From: Mesostigma viride
Lineage: Eukaryota > Streptophyta > Mesostigmatophyceae > Mesostigmatales > Mesostigmataceae
Direction: 5' to 3'
Length of the DNA: 52,527 bases
NCBI GenBank assembly: GCA_009746045.1
Contig: RPFO01000356.1
Location: forward strand, 1-52,527
Below the pieces are notes generated by a model. The model did not search any database. It saw nothing but the letters and a program-made list of their open reading frames with translations, and was not told the DNA's origin. Positions 44,701 to 52,527 of the stretch are shown here, piece after piece (the stretch's first letter is position 1; each line of letters begins with the position of its first letter). The position numbers and the translations under genes are program-made.

Positions 44701-47700
44701 GAACAGAAGGAGCACATGGCCCATGAACAGAAGGAGCGCATGGCCCATGAACAGAAGGAGCGCATGGCCCATGAACAGAAGGAGCGCATGGCCCATGAAC
44801 AGAAGGAGCGCATGGCCCATGAACAGAAGGAGCAGGCATGGCCCATGAACAGAAGGAGCAGGCATGGCCCATGAACAGAAGGAGCGGCATGGCCCATGAA
44901 CAGAAGGAGCAGGCATGGCCCATGAACAGAAGGAGCGCATGGCCCATGAACAGAAGGAGCGCATGGCCCATGAACAGAAGGAGCGCATGGCCCATGAACA
45001 GAAGGAGCGCATGGCCCATGAACAGAAGGAGCAGGCATGGCCCATGAACAGAAGGAGCAGGCATGGCCCATGAACAGAAGGAGCAGGCATGGCCCATGAA
45101 CAGAAGGCAGGCATGGCCCATGAACAGAAGGAGCACATGGCCCATGAACAGAAGGAGCGCATGGCCCATGAACAGAAGGAGCAGGCATGGCCCATGAACA
45201 GAAGGAGCGCATGGCCCATGAACAGAAGGAGCAGGCATGGCCCATGAACAGAAGGAGCGCATGGCCCATGAACAGAAGGACAGGCATGGCCCATGAACAG
45301 AAGGAGCACATGGCCCATGAACAGAAGGAGCGCATGGCCCATGAACAGAAGGAGCAGGCATGGCCCATGAACAGAAGGAGCAGGCATGGCCCATGAACAG
45401 AAGGAGCAGGCATGGCCCATGAACAGAAGGAGCACATGGGCCATGAACAGAAGGAGCACATGGGCCATGAACAGAAGGAGCGCATGGCCCATGAACAGAA
45501 GGAGCAGGCATGGCCCATGAACAGAAGGAGCGCATGGCCCATGAACAGAAGGAGCGCATGGCCCATGAACAGAAGGAGCAGGCATGGCCCATGAACAGAA
45601 GGAGCATGGCCCATGAACAGAAGGAGCGCATGGCCCATGAACAGAAGGAGCAGGCATGGCCCATGAACAGAAGGAGCAGGCATGGCCCATGAACAGAAGG
45701 AGCGCATGGCCCATGAACAGAAGGAGCAGGCATGGCCCATGAACAGAAGGAGCACATGGCCCATGAACAGAAGGAGCAGGCATGGCCCATGAACAGAAGG
45801 AGCGCATGGCCCATGAACAGAAGGAGGCATGGCCCATGAACAGAAGGAGCGCATGGCCCATGAACAGAAGGAGCAGGCATGGCCCATGAACAGAAGGAGC
45901 GCATGGCCCATGAACAGAAGGAGCGCATGGCCCATGAACAGAAGGAGCAGGCATGGCCCATGAACAGAAGGAGCGCATGGCCCATGAACAGAAGGAGCAG
46001 GCATGGCCCATGAACAGAAGGAGCGCATGGCCCATGAACAGAAGGAACAGGCATGGCCCATGAACAGAAGGAGCGCATGGCCCATGAACAGAAGGAGCAC
46101 ATGGCCCATGAACAGAAGGAGCAGGCATGGCCCATGAACAGAAGGAGCAGGCATGGCCCATGAACAGAAGGAGCACATGGCCCATGAACAGAAGGAGCGC
46201 ATGGCCCATGAACAGAAGGAGCGCATGGCCCATGAACAGAAGGAGCAGGCATGGCCCATGAACAGAAGGAGCGCATGGCCCATGAACAGAAGGAGCACAT
46301 GGCCCATGAACAGAAGGAGCACATGGCCCATGAACAGAAGGAGCAGGCATGGCCCATGAACAGAAGGAGCGCATGGCCCATGAACAGAAGGAGCAGGCAT
46401 GGCCCATGAACAGAAGGAGCACATGGCCCATGAACAGAAGGAGCGCATGGCCCATGAACAGAAGGAGCAGGCATGGCCCATGAACAGAAGGAGCAGGCAT
46501 GGCCCATGAACAGAAGGAGCGCATGGCCCATGAACAGAAGGAGCGCATGGCCCATGAACAGAAGGAGCGCATGGCCCATGAACAGAAGGAGCGCATGGCC
46601 CATGAACAGAAGGAGCACATGGCCCATGAACAGAAGGAGCGCATGGCCCATGAACAGAAGGAGCAGGCATGGCCCATGAACAGAAGGAGCGCATGGCCCA
46701 TGAACAGAAGGAGCAGGCATGGCCCATGAACAGAAGGAGCACATGGCCCATGAACAGAAGGAGCGCATGGCCCATGAACAGAAGGAACAGGCATGGCCCA
46801 TGAACAGAAGGAGCAGGCATGGCCCATGAACAGAAGGAGCGCATGGCCCATGAACAGAAGGAACAGGCATGGCCCATGAACAGAAGGAGCAGGCATGGCC
46901 CATGAACAGAAGGAGCAGGCATGGCCCATGAACAGAAGGAGCAGGCATGGCCCATGAACAGAAGGAGCAGGCATGGCCCATGAACAGAAGGAGCGCATGG
47001 CCCATGAACAGAAGGAGCAGGCATGGCCCATGAACAGAAGGAGCACATGGCCCATGAACAGAAGGACAGGCATGGCCCATGAACAGAAGGAGCGCATGGC
47101 CCATGAACAGAAGGAGGCATGGCCCATGAACAGAAGGAGCGCATGGCCCATGAACAGAAGGAGCAGGCATGGCCCATGAACAGAAGGAGCGCATGGCCCA
47201 TGAACAGAAGGAGCGCATGGCCCATGAACAGAAGGGCAGGCATGGCCCATGAACAGAAGGAGCGCATGGCCCATGAACAGAAGGAGCAGGCATGGCCCAT
47301 GAACAGAAGGAGCGCATGGCCCATGAACAGAAGGAACAGGCATGGCCCATGAACAGAAGGAGCGCATGGCCCATGAACAGAAGGAGCACATGGCCCATGA
47401 ACAGAAGGAGCAGGCATGGCCCATGAACAGAAGGAGCAGGCATGGCCCATGAACAGAAGGAGCACATGGCCCATGAACAGAAGGAGCGCATGGCCCATGA
47501 ACAGAAGGAGCGCATGGCCCATGAACAGAAGGAGCAGGCATGGCCCATGAACAGAAGGAGCGCATGGCCCATGAACAGAAGGAGCACATGGCCCATGAAC
47601 AGAAGGAGCACATGGCCCATGAACAGAAGGAGCAGGCATGGCCCATGAACAGAAGGAGCGCATGGCCCATGAACAGAAGGAGCAGGCATGGCCCATGAAC

Positions 47701-50700
47701 AGAAGGAGCACATGGCCCATGAACAGAAGGAGCGCATGGCCCATGAACAGAAGGAGCAGGCATGGCCCATGAACAGAAGGAGCAGGCATGGCCCATGAAC
47801 AGAAGGAGCGCATGGCCCATGAACAGAAGGAGCGCATGGCCCATGAACAGAAGGAGCGCATGGCCCATGAACAGAAGGAGCGCATGGCCCATGAACAGAA
47901 GGAGCACATGGCCCATGAACAGAAGGAGCGCATGGCCCATGAACAGAAGGAGCAGGCATGGCCCATGAACAGAAGGAGCGCATGGCCCATGAACAGAAGG
48001 AGCAGGCATGGCCCATGAACAGAAGGAGCACATGGCCCATGAACAGAAGGAGCGCATGGCCCATGAACAGAAGGAACAGGCATGGCCCATGAACAGAAGG
48101 AGCAGGCATGGCCCATGAACAGAAGGAGCAGGCATGGCCCATGAACAGAAGGAACAGGCATGGCCCATGAACAGAAGGAGCGCATGGCCCATGAACAGAA
48201 GGAGCGCATGGCCCATGAACAGAAGGAGCGCATGGCCCATGAACAGAAGGAGCAGGCATGGCCCATGAACAGAAGGACAGGCATGGCCCATGAACAGAAG
48301 GAGCGCATGGCCCATGAACAGAAGGAGCGCATGGCCCATGAACAGAAGGACAGGCATGGCCCATGAACAGAAGGAACAGGCATGGCCCATGAACAGAAGG
48401 AGCAGGCATGGCCCATGAACAGAAGGAGCAGGCATGGCCCATGAACAGAAGGAGCAGGCATGGCCCATGAACAGAAGGAGCACATGGCCCATGAACAGAA
48501 GGAGCGCATGGCCCATGAACAGAAGGAGCGCATGGCCCATGAACAGAAGGAGCAGGCATGGCCCATGAACAGAAGGAGCAGGCATGGCCCATGAACAGAA
48601 GGAGCAGGCATGGCCCATGAACAGAAGGAGCAGGCATGGCCCATGAACAGAAGGAGCGCATGGCCCATGAACAGAAGGAGCGCATGGCCCATGAACAGAA
48701 GGAACAGGCATGGCCCATGAACAGAAGGAGCGCATGGCCCATGAACAGAAGGACAGGCATGGCCCATGAACAGAAGGAGCGCATGGCCCATGAACAGAAG
48801 GAGCAGGCATGGCCCATGAACAGAAGGAACACATGGCCCATGAACAGAAGGAGCACGCATGGCCCATGAACAGAAGGAGCGCATGGCCCATGAACAGAAG
48901 GAGCGCATGGCCCATGAACAGAAGGAGCGCATGGCCCATGAACAGAAGGAACAGGCATGGCCCATGAACAGAAGGAGCAGGCATGGCCCATGAACAGAAG
49001 GAGCAGGCATGGCCCATGAACAGAAGGAACAGGCATGGCCCATGAACAGAAGGAGCGCATGGCCCATGAACAGAAGGAACAGGCATGGCCCATGAACAGA
49101 AGGAGCGCATGGCCCATGAACAGAAGGAGCGCATGGCCCATGAACAGAAGGAGCGCATGGCCCATGAACAGAAGGAGCAGGCATGGCCCATGAACAGAAG
49201 GAGCAGGCATGGCCCATGAACAGAAGGAACAGGCATGGCCCATGAACAGAAGGAGCAGGCATGGCCAGAGGCATGACCAGCTGATTAATCAATTCATTAA
49301 TTAGGAACATAACTCCGTTAGAGGCATGACCAGCTGGTGCCTTAGCATTATTTAGCCATGTACATGTGTGCCTATGATGTGCCCCACACCAGATGCTGCC
49401 TAGCTTTATTTGGTTATGCTGTGCCCATGCAGAGAGCCGCTCTCTGCTGAGATGCCACGCCCTAGCCATTATTTAGACATGCTGATGTTCCACCCCATGC
49501 CAGGCCTTTGAGCTCTGATACATCATGGTGGTGCAGGTGCCCTTGGTGCATCTAGAGCAGGTGTAGTTTACACCCTACCCAAGTGCAGGAAGTAGCCTAG
49601 AATGTATTAAAAGCCATATGCCCCTTCTCAGGGATATGTGCTACATATACTCCCAACGGAGTTATGTTCCTAATTTAATTAATTAATTAATGAATGAATG
49701 GCTAGAAAACAAGGAGGGGCGACGTGGTGCTTGCTCGCATGAGTACCAGTGCGAAGACGTGCCACTGCCAGCGCGTCCATACGGTACCGGTACCGGTGCG
49801 TTAGCAGAAACACTGCGGCCACAAACGGTCCTCACTCCTCAACGATTCCGTCGGCGCAAACATAAGAGAGGCGCTAGCATCTGAGCATACGCGCAGACAT
49901 GTGCGTGTGAGTGGGTGTGCGGATGCATGGATACGTGGCTGCGTGGATGCGTGTGTGCGCCCTCACCATGAGCGGCTTGCCCTGCACCTCGATGCCGGAC
50001 AGGAATGCAAACAGCTTGCCCAGCCCCTTGCCGCTGTCCTCAAACAGCCGGCCGCTCAGGTGCCGGCTCATGTACTCCAGCCCCTGCCCAATCGCGCGCG
50101 GCTCCTGCATCATCGGGAAGCCGCGCTCAAAGGGGGACAGGTCCACCTCCAGTGTCCACTCGGAGCCGACAACAGGGACCGGCGCGCTGGTCCCGCCCAC
50201 GCTCATGCGGCGCCCGCCCGCGCCCAGCTCGTGGCGCAGTGCCTCAGCGTTGGCCTCGCTCAGCCGGCTGGACAGGCGGCGCATGAGCGCGCGCGGGTCC
50301 TGCGCCGTCTCGGCCAGGGGGGTCACCTCACGCGGCGTCTGCGCGGTGGGGCACCCCACGTCGGGGCGGTCGCGTGTGGCCACGCGCTCCGCCTGCGCCA
50401 GGTAGGCCGACACGGTGATCTTGCGGAAGAGCATGTCCTCCGCGTGCACCTGGTGGGATGAAAGGGGGGAGGGAAAGGGGTAGGGGAGCAGCAGGAGGCA
50501 AGCCACATGTGTTGGGCGTCCAGCGGTCGAAGATTAGGGCACGAGGGCAAGCCCACGAGGACAAACACAAAGGCAGCAAGGTAACGCCAGTGGCAGCAAC
50601 GCACGCTGGAACGGGCACCCATCGAAGATCTCTTCCAGTATCGCCTCTATGCGCGCATCCGCACTGGCCGACAGCTACACCTAGGGGACAGCCTGCGCTC

Positions 50701-51762
50701 GATTGCCATCACCTGTTCGACGAGCCAAACTACAGCATGCCCACACTCAGCTGTGCAAGTTTGGTGGGAGCGGGGCTGGCCTCTTTACGGCATCAAGTGC
50801 AAATGCCATTACAGTAACCAACGCAATATGCCAGAGCTATGCCTAAAGGAGACCGATGCAGGCATGCTTTCTTGTAAATATACATTACGATGCCATGCAA
50901 CCAAAGGGGTACGTTACCAGGAGTCCACTTGGCATCAGAATCAGATGGTTGGGAAGCAGCTAATTGTAAAGCACAGGCTCCAAATTTATCAATCTAATCA
51001 CAAAATGACCACGCAAGCTGAAGCACAATTCACTCCACTTCTTTTGAACGTACCTTGAAAAACTTCCAGCTTCCAACACGGTTCCGCATGGCGAAGTAGA
51101 TGAATGGGGCAGAGACAACAGCCTGCTGTGAGAAGCGGAAGACTTGTGCCACCAACGGGTCCTTCGCGAGGTTCTCATCTTTGGTTGCCTTGAGGTACTT
51201 CTCGTAGCCGTCATGGATGTCATTCTTGTCCAAAATATGCTTGTTCAACGCCAGATAGTTTCTGAATATAAGATAAACCTGCAGTGTGGGAACATGCGAG
51301 CATAATTGACAGGAGTTATGCCAGGGACCTAAGGGACTTGGCCTGCTTTCTTCTAGCTTGTGTGACGGACATAAGACGTCTGCAGATTACTTTCACACGC
51401 GGCATTGTTGGATCCAACGCCGCTGCACAAACGTCTCGAAGAGAACGTTTCACAAATGTCAAAATCATGCCTTGTTGTAGAAAGCTTGTCGATGACAACT
51501 TACCTAACCAACAACGCCTGGGCGTTTGGAAAAAAACAAGCAATATAAAGAACTGTAGATATCGCTCTCTTACCAGTTCTCGTAGCATCTTTGTTATAAA
51601 AGGGAATAAAGCATCCGTTGAACGAAATTGACCGCACAGGGAAAAAATGCTCGATGAAATACAAAATCAAGGGAGTAGATCACGACCAGCAGGTTGTCCT
51701 CAACTTACCTCATCTCGGTGTGTCTGGAAAACAGACTCTAAGAACTCCTTGGTGACCGACAT
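16731..51762 (-). CDS. SUS: Sucrose synthase, nine exons
   Basis: Sucrose synthase (GT-B fold, family GT4) reversibly converts sucrose and UDP to fructose and UDP-glucose in the cytosol. Nine exons joined at GT-AG junctions keep one frame: 51762-51709, 51278-51054, 50449-49967, 22957-22613, 22202-21783, 19775-19672, 18997-18880, 18269-17797 and 17175-16731 (2,667 nt, 888 residues). The N-terminal targeting and EPBD-like parts fill about residues 1-250. GT-B motifs are [68 protein letters not shown] and the EX7E motif EGFGLTVVE. Plant enzymes are about 800 residues; the extra length is mainly an insert in exon 3. The start is the first ATG ([12 protein letters not shown]). The usual N-terminal phosphoserine context of plants is not evident. 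Intron 3 is 27 kb of minisatellite. Confidence 0.93.
17673..17772. repeat. (CTGC)n microsatellite in SUS intron 8
   Basis: About 24 tetranucleotide units with a few T substitutions (TCTG, TTGC), lying about 25-125 nt after the intron 8 donor. Confidence 0.92.
17797..18269 (-). CDS. SUS: SUS exon 8 (residues 584-741)
   Basis: Acceptor CCCCAG before TTC at 18269, donor GTACGT after GG at 17797. It codes [20 protein letters not shown], then [20 protein letters not shown] and VWVIGGNT to QPALFEGFG. This is the UDP-binding C-lobe of the GT-B fold. The donor splits a Gly codon inside the EX7E motif. Confidence 0.93.
18270..18879 (-). other. SUS intron 7
   Basis: It holds the duplicated donor sequence (18854-18868) and a C-rich stretch on the sense strand (G run at about 18370-18381). 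Nothing else was recognised. Confidence 0.6.
18880..18997 (-). CDS. SUS: SUS exon 7 (residues 544-583)
   Basis: Acceptor CGCCAG before C at 18997, donor GTGCGT after AAG at 18880. It codes [20 protein letters not shown], then [20 protein letters not shown] 16-18 nt copy of its 3' end including the donor lies 23 nt downstream, giving a second possible splice site. Confidence 0.92.
19027..19064. repeat. (CA)n microsatellite in SUS intron 6
   Basis: About 18 CA units with one interruption, some 30 nt upstream of exon 7 on the sense strand (where it reads TG). Confidence 0.85.
19672..19775 (-). CDS. SUS: SUS exon 6 (residues 510-544)
   Basis: Acceptor GTGCAG before GGT at 19775, donor GTGAGG after AG at 19672. 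It codes [20 protein letters not shown] and [13 protein letters not shown], the conserved HFSCQFTADL block. The last codon (AG|C, Ser) is completed by exon 7. Confidence 0.92.
19857..20265. repeat. (GGGGC)n array with 7-bp and GGGGT borders
   Basis: On the plus strand about seven 7-bp GGGGGCC units (19857-19906) pass into about 57 GGGGC units (to about 20187, one short GGGC at 20101 and one GGGCA near 20165), then about 15 GGGGT/GGGAT units. The template strand of SUS is the G-rich strand. It lies about 80 bp from the intron 5 acceptor, so the C-rich RNA falls where a polypyrimidine tract is expected. Confidence 0.95.
20861..20923. repeat. 21-bp tandem repeat, 3 copies
   Basis: CTATCACGCATGAATAGGCG plus C occurs three times head to tail with no difference. 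The unit begins and ends with complementary stretches (CTAT, ATAG). Confidence 0.9.
21530..21562 (-). repeat. Partial copy of the exon 5 3' end with a donor-like site
   Basis: On the minus strand CGCTGGAGAAGA then (with an extra ~6 nt) AAGTACACAGTGAG parallels the true exon 5 end CGCTGGAGAAGACCAAGTAC and its ACGGTGAG donor. The copy lies about 235 nt into intron 5 and retains a GTGAG donor-like site. Confidence 0.6.
21587..21757. repeat. Poly-C/CCCCAA-like low-complexity tract (G-rich in SUS RNA)
   Basis: C runs of 3-13 are broken by A, AA or AAA on the plus strand, so the SUS transcript carries dozens of G runs within about 200 nt of the intron 5 donor. It is capable of G-quadruplex formation in RNA. 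The upstream arm GCACGAACCCACTT and its complement flank an adjoining G run (21562-21603). Confidence 0.8.
21783..22202 (-). CDS. SUS: SUS exon 5 (residues 370-509)
   Basis: Acceptor CGCCAG before CAA at 22202, donor GTGAGA after ACG at 21783; 140 codons, phase 0. It codes [57 protein letters not shown] and [12 protein letters not shown], all typical of the sucrose synthase GT-B N-lobe. A partial copy of its 3' end lies in intron 5. Confidence 0.93.
22203..22612 (-). other. SUS intron 4 with a homopolymer G tract on the sense strand
   Basis: This 410-nt intron has a run of about 17 C (G on the sense strand) at 22577-22593, some 20 nt after the donor. Nothing else was recognised. Confidence 0.7.
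22613..22957 (-). CDS. SUS: SUS exon 4 (residues 255-369)
   Basis: Acceptor CCCCAG before CTC at 22957, donor GTGAGT after AAC at 22613. It codes [15 protein letters not shown] to [20 protein letters not shown], then YILN. It holds the start of the GT-B N-lobe and the conserved PDTGGQ nucleotide-sugar loop. Its first residues follow exactly on GKPLM of exon 3 as in plant enzymes, which confirms the 27-kb intron. Confidence 0.93.
22958..23336. other. Intron 3, acceptor-proximal unique part
   Basis: The acceptor is CCCCCAG at 22964-22958 (minus strand). No gene or element is recognisable in the unique sequence before the array begins. Confidence 0.5.
26880..27660. repeat. Higher-order block in the minisatellite, copy 1
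   Basis: The variant order reads RRR, Q6, one 25-nt unit (tail AGCGG), R5, QQ, R13, QQQ. The same order, with R for the 25-nt unit, recurs at about 28430-29215. Shortened relatives (RRR, Q6, R6, QQ, R10; and RRR, Q6, R7, QQ, RRR) lie at about 33360-34045 and 36445-36960. Confidence 0.8.
28430..29215. repeat. Higher-order block in the minisatellite, copy 2
   Basis: It repeats the unit order of 26880-27660 at an offset of 1,552 bp (GRR, Q6, R6, QQ, R13, QQQ). The neighbouring unit orders differ, so a block of about 30 units was copied rather than the whole interval. Confidence 0.8.
45645..48160. repeat. 1,289-bp tandem segmental duplication inside the minisatellite
   Basis: The variant order of about 45645-46870 recurs at +1,289 bp (about 46935-48160), including rare H, G and q units in the same places. 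The two copies differ by few changes, for example a Q unit at 45770 against a D unit at 47065, and an AGCAGG tail against GCAGG at 47236. Since the period equals the copy length, this is a recent tandem duplication of about 52 units. Confidence 0.8.
49297..49678. mobile_element. Small non-autonomous terminal-inverted-repeat element (MITE-like)
   Basis: The left end (TTAATTAGGAACATAACTCC, continuing GTT) and the right end (AACGGAGTTATGTTCC, continuing TAATTTAA) are reverse complements over about 20 bp with one indel. The element is about 382 bp with no coding frame and is flanked by TTAATTAA-type tracts. Related end sequence lies at 12479-12493. It sits inside SUS intron 3, directly next to the minisatellite end. 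A 17-nt direct repeat (AGAGGCATGACCAGCTG) lies just outside (49267) and just inside (49320) its left end. Confidence 0.6.
49679..49966. other. Intron 3, donor-proximal unique part
   Basis: It has a short AT-rich TTAATTAATT start and GTG/GCG-rich sequence with loosely repeated GTGGATGCGTG motifs toward the donor (about 49890-49960). A 64-codon plus-strand frame here looks spurious. Confidence 0.4.
49967..50449 (-). CDS. SUS: SUS exon 3 (residues 94-254) with a lineage-specific insert
   Basis: Acceptor ACCAG before GTG at 50449, donor GTGAGG after ATG at 49967. It codes [20 protein letters not shown], then an insert of about 50-60 residues rich in Arg, Ala and Ser ([30 protein letters not shown]), then the conserved [13 protein letters not shown] to GKPLM part. 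Plant enzymes run almost directly from the first part to the second. The next exon is 27 kb away. Confidence 0.9.
50450..51053 (-). other. SUS intron 2
   Basis: 604 nt between a GTACGT donor and an ACCAG acceptor. No repeat or gene was recognised. Confidence 0.75.
51054..51278 (-). CDS. SUS: SUS exon 2 (residues 19-93)
   Basis: Acceptor CTGCAG at 51284-51279, donor GTACGT after AAG at 51054. It codes [16 protein letters not shown] to GSWKFFK, matching the N-terminal cellular-targeting domain of sucrose synthases. Phase 0 at both ends. Confidence 0.9.
51279..51708 (-). other. SUS intron 1
   Basis: 430 nt with a consensus GTAAGT donor and a CTGCAG acceptor. No repeat or gene was recognised. 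Confidence 0.75.
51709..51762 (-). CDS. SUS: SUS exon 1 (residues 1-18)
   Basis: ATG at 51762-51760 codes [18 protein letters not shown] and ends at a consensus donor (GAG then GTAAGT). Phase 0. It joins exon 2 in frame after a 430-nt intron. Confidence 0.8.
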
Positions 51763-52527
51763 GGTGATTTCTTTGACTGCGGTTCACAGTCGCATGTCAA
51801 GCTGGCCACGACGCGGTTTCCTTGCAACGATAATTTGGCTGTTATCAGGAACGAACGCACCGAGGGCGAGGGTGACGCATGCGGTCGTCAGCGGGTGCCT
51901 TTGTAACAAGTGTCGCGGCCGCGAGAGGGCCCCAACTTTCAAAAGTGAGCTCCCCTCCCGGCATCGCCAGGCTGCTGAAATTAATAGCTGATGCCTGAAT
52001 TGCGCGACTCGGCATCCGCGCCACGCCAAAATAATGCGCTTTGTGACTGGTGGGCGGTGGCTGGACTGATGAGTGGTGACTGGTGGGTGGTGAGTCAGAG
52101 TGCCGCATTGCGCAAGATTGCGCATGGCGAGGAATAGCTGCCAAAGCAAGCCACGTGTCCTGACCACGTGCCCTTGTCGCCATCTGCCTCAAGGTGCCAC
52201 GCCAAAATCTGGCCACAAAACCATGACAAAACCACTAGGTAATTATTGTTGCATGGCCACATTGCCCAGGCGGTGAGCACGGCATGGCCGGCAGCCGACC
52301 GCGAATAAGAGTGGTAAATGAGCGTATCCGGCAGTGTAGATGTATATACTGGCGTACTAGCGAGTTACCTAGAGATAACAACTGTTTGTTTCATGAGGAT
52401 GAAACGCTGCACAGCTGGCGCCCGGCGGCCTGAATTTGCAATTGAAGAAAGGACCGCGCATACGTACAAGACAAGACAACCCAAGTTACTTCATTCGTCA
52501 TCACAGTTCGATTTTCTTTTCACCTTC
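51763..52527. other. Upstream region of SUS, no gene recognised
   Basis: This should hold the SUS 5' UTR and promoter on the minus strand. It contains the two CACGTG boxes, a short degenerate repeat of GTGACTGGTGGG (about 52037-52090) and a pair of ATTGCGCA motifs (about 52105 and 52116). No TATA box lies at a useful distance; a TATATA at about 52341 is nearly 600 bp from the ATG. Confidence 0.45.
52152..52170. promoter_or_regulatory. Two CACGTG (G-box) motifs upstream of SUS
   Basis: CACGTG at 52152-52157 and 52165-52170, 13 bp apart, about 390-410 bp upstream of the SUS ATG. In plants G-boxes bind bZIP and bHLH factors. Whether this is promoter or 5' UTR is not shown by the sequence. Confidence 0.35.

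Larger units (their letters stand above)
23337..49266. repeat. Giant minisatellite, about 25.9 kb and about 1,040 units, in SUS intron 3
   Basis: On the plus strand every unit is a 20-nt core CATGGCCCATGAACAGAAGG followed by a variable tail. Main tails are AGCG (24-nt unit, here R) and AGCAGG (26 nt, Q). Minor tails are AACAGG (q), ACAGG (D), AGCA (H), AGG (G), CAGG, GCAGG and AG. The core is almost invariant; rare changes include GAACACA for GAACAGA (28146 and 42930) and GGGCC for GGCCC. R/Q units fill the centre (about 26.6-38.9 kb) almost alone; q, D and H cluster in the outer parts. The copy number is length divided by mean unit length and depends on correct assembly. On the SUS sense (minus) strand all three frames lack stop codons. 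Confidence 0.97.

Noticed and set aside
23345-48869. Many plus-strand 60-124 codon frames reading MAHEQKER or AWPMNRRS repeats
   Set aside because: They are repeat by-products. Each ends where a 26-nt unit shifts reading into the HGP-stop frame; there are no flanking gene signals.
23337-49266. CRISPR-like impression (short regular repeats)
   Set aside because: There are no spacers: units follow each other directly with 2-6-nt tails, and there are no cas genes in this eukaryotic window.
22929-49469. Minus-strand open frames of about 8,650-8,850 codons (three, overlapping in different frames)
   Set aside because: They arise because the minisatellite unit has no stop in any frame on that strand. 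All three frames are open at once, the peptides are the same three 8-mers reshuffled, and the array lies between two SUS exons that splice together.

Overview
The window is nuclear DNA of a eukaryote, most likely a green alga (Viridiplantae; possibly a streptophyte alga, but the sequence does not settle this). The reasons are a nine-exon, plant-type sucrose synthase gene with GT-AG introns and GC-rich exons, Copia-like and non-LTR retroelement remains, and many microsatellites. No prokaryotic gene organisation, rRNA, tRNA or CRISPR array was seen.

Layout. 1-2450: no recognisable gene, but a ~100-bp-arm inverted repeat (957-1213) and 8-bp GTGTCACG tandem arrays (2123-2193, 2290-2329). 2451-11816: a decayed Copia-like LTR retrotransposon bounded by two near-identical 145-bp direct repeats; its gag region is broken by several frame changes, and its integrase, protease-like plus reverse transcriptase, and RNase H parts lie in separate frames. 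11817-16150: retroelement debris, made of a GIPMGTN-type reverse transcriptase fragment, the C-terminal end of a LINE-type protein with an ACTT tail, an ORF1-like pseudogene, and two inverted copies of a ~250-bp dispersed repeat.

16731-51762 (minus strand): one sucrose synthase gene. Nine exons join in frame to 2,667 nt, which is 888 residues plus a stop, and span about 35 kb. Almost all of the extra length is intron 3 (27,009 nt), of which 23337-49266 (about 25.9 kb, roughly 1,040 units) is a single minisatellite. Its unit is a fixed 20-nt core followed by a 2-6-nt variable tail, giving mostly 24- and 26-nt units. The array has higher-order duplications, a homogenised centre and variant-rich flanks. 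Intron 5 holds a second extreme tract, about 300 bp of GGGGC repeats, and a G-rich (sense strand) segment just after its donor. 51763-52527 is the upstream region of the gene, with two CACGTG boxes.

The strongest candidate for something undescribed is the giant intronic minisatellite, which carries no stop codon in any of the three sense-strand frames and would put about 26 kb of repeat RNA into every sucrose synthase pre-mRNA. The very long open frames across it are a by-product of the unit and are not annotated as genes.
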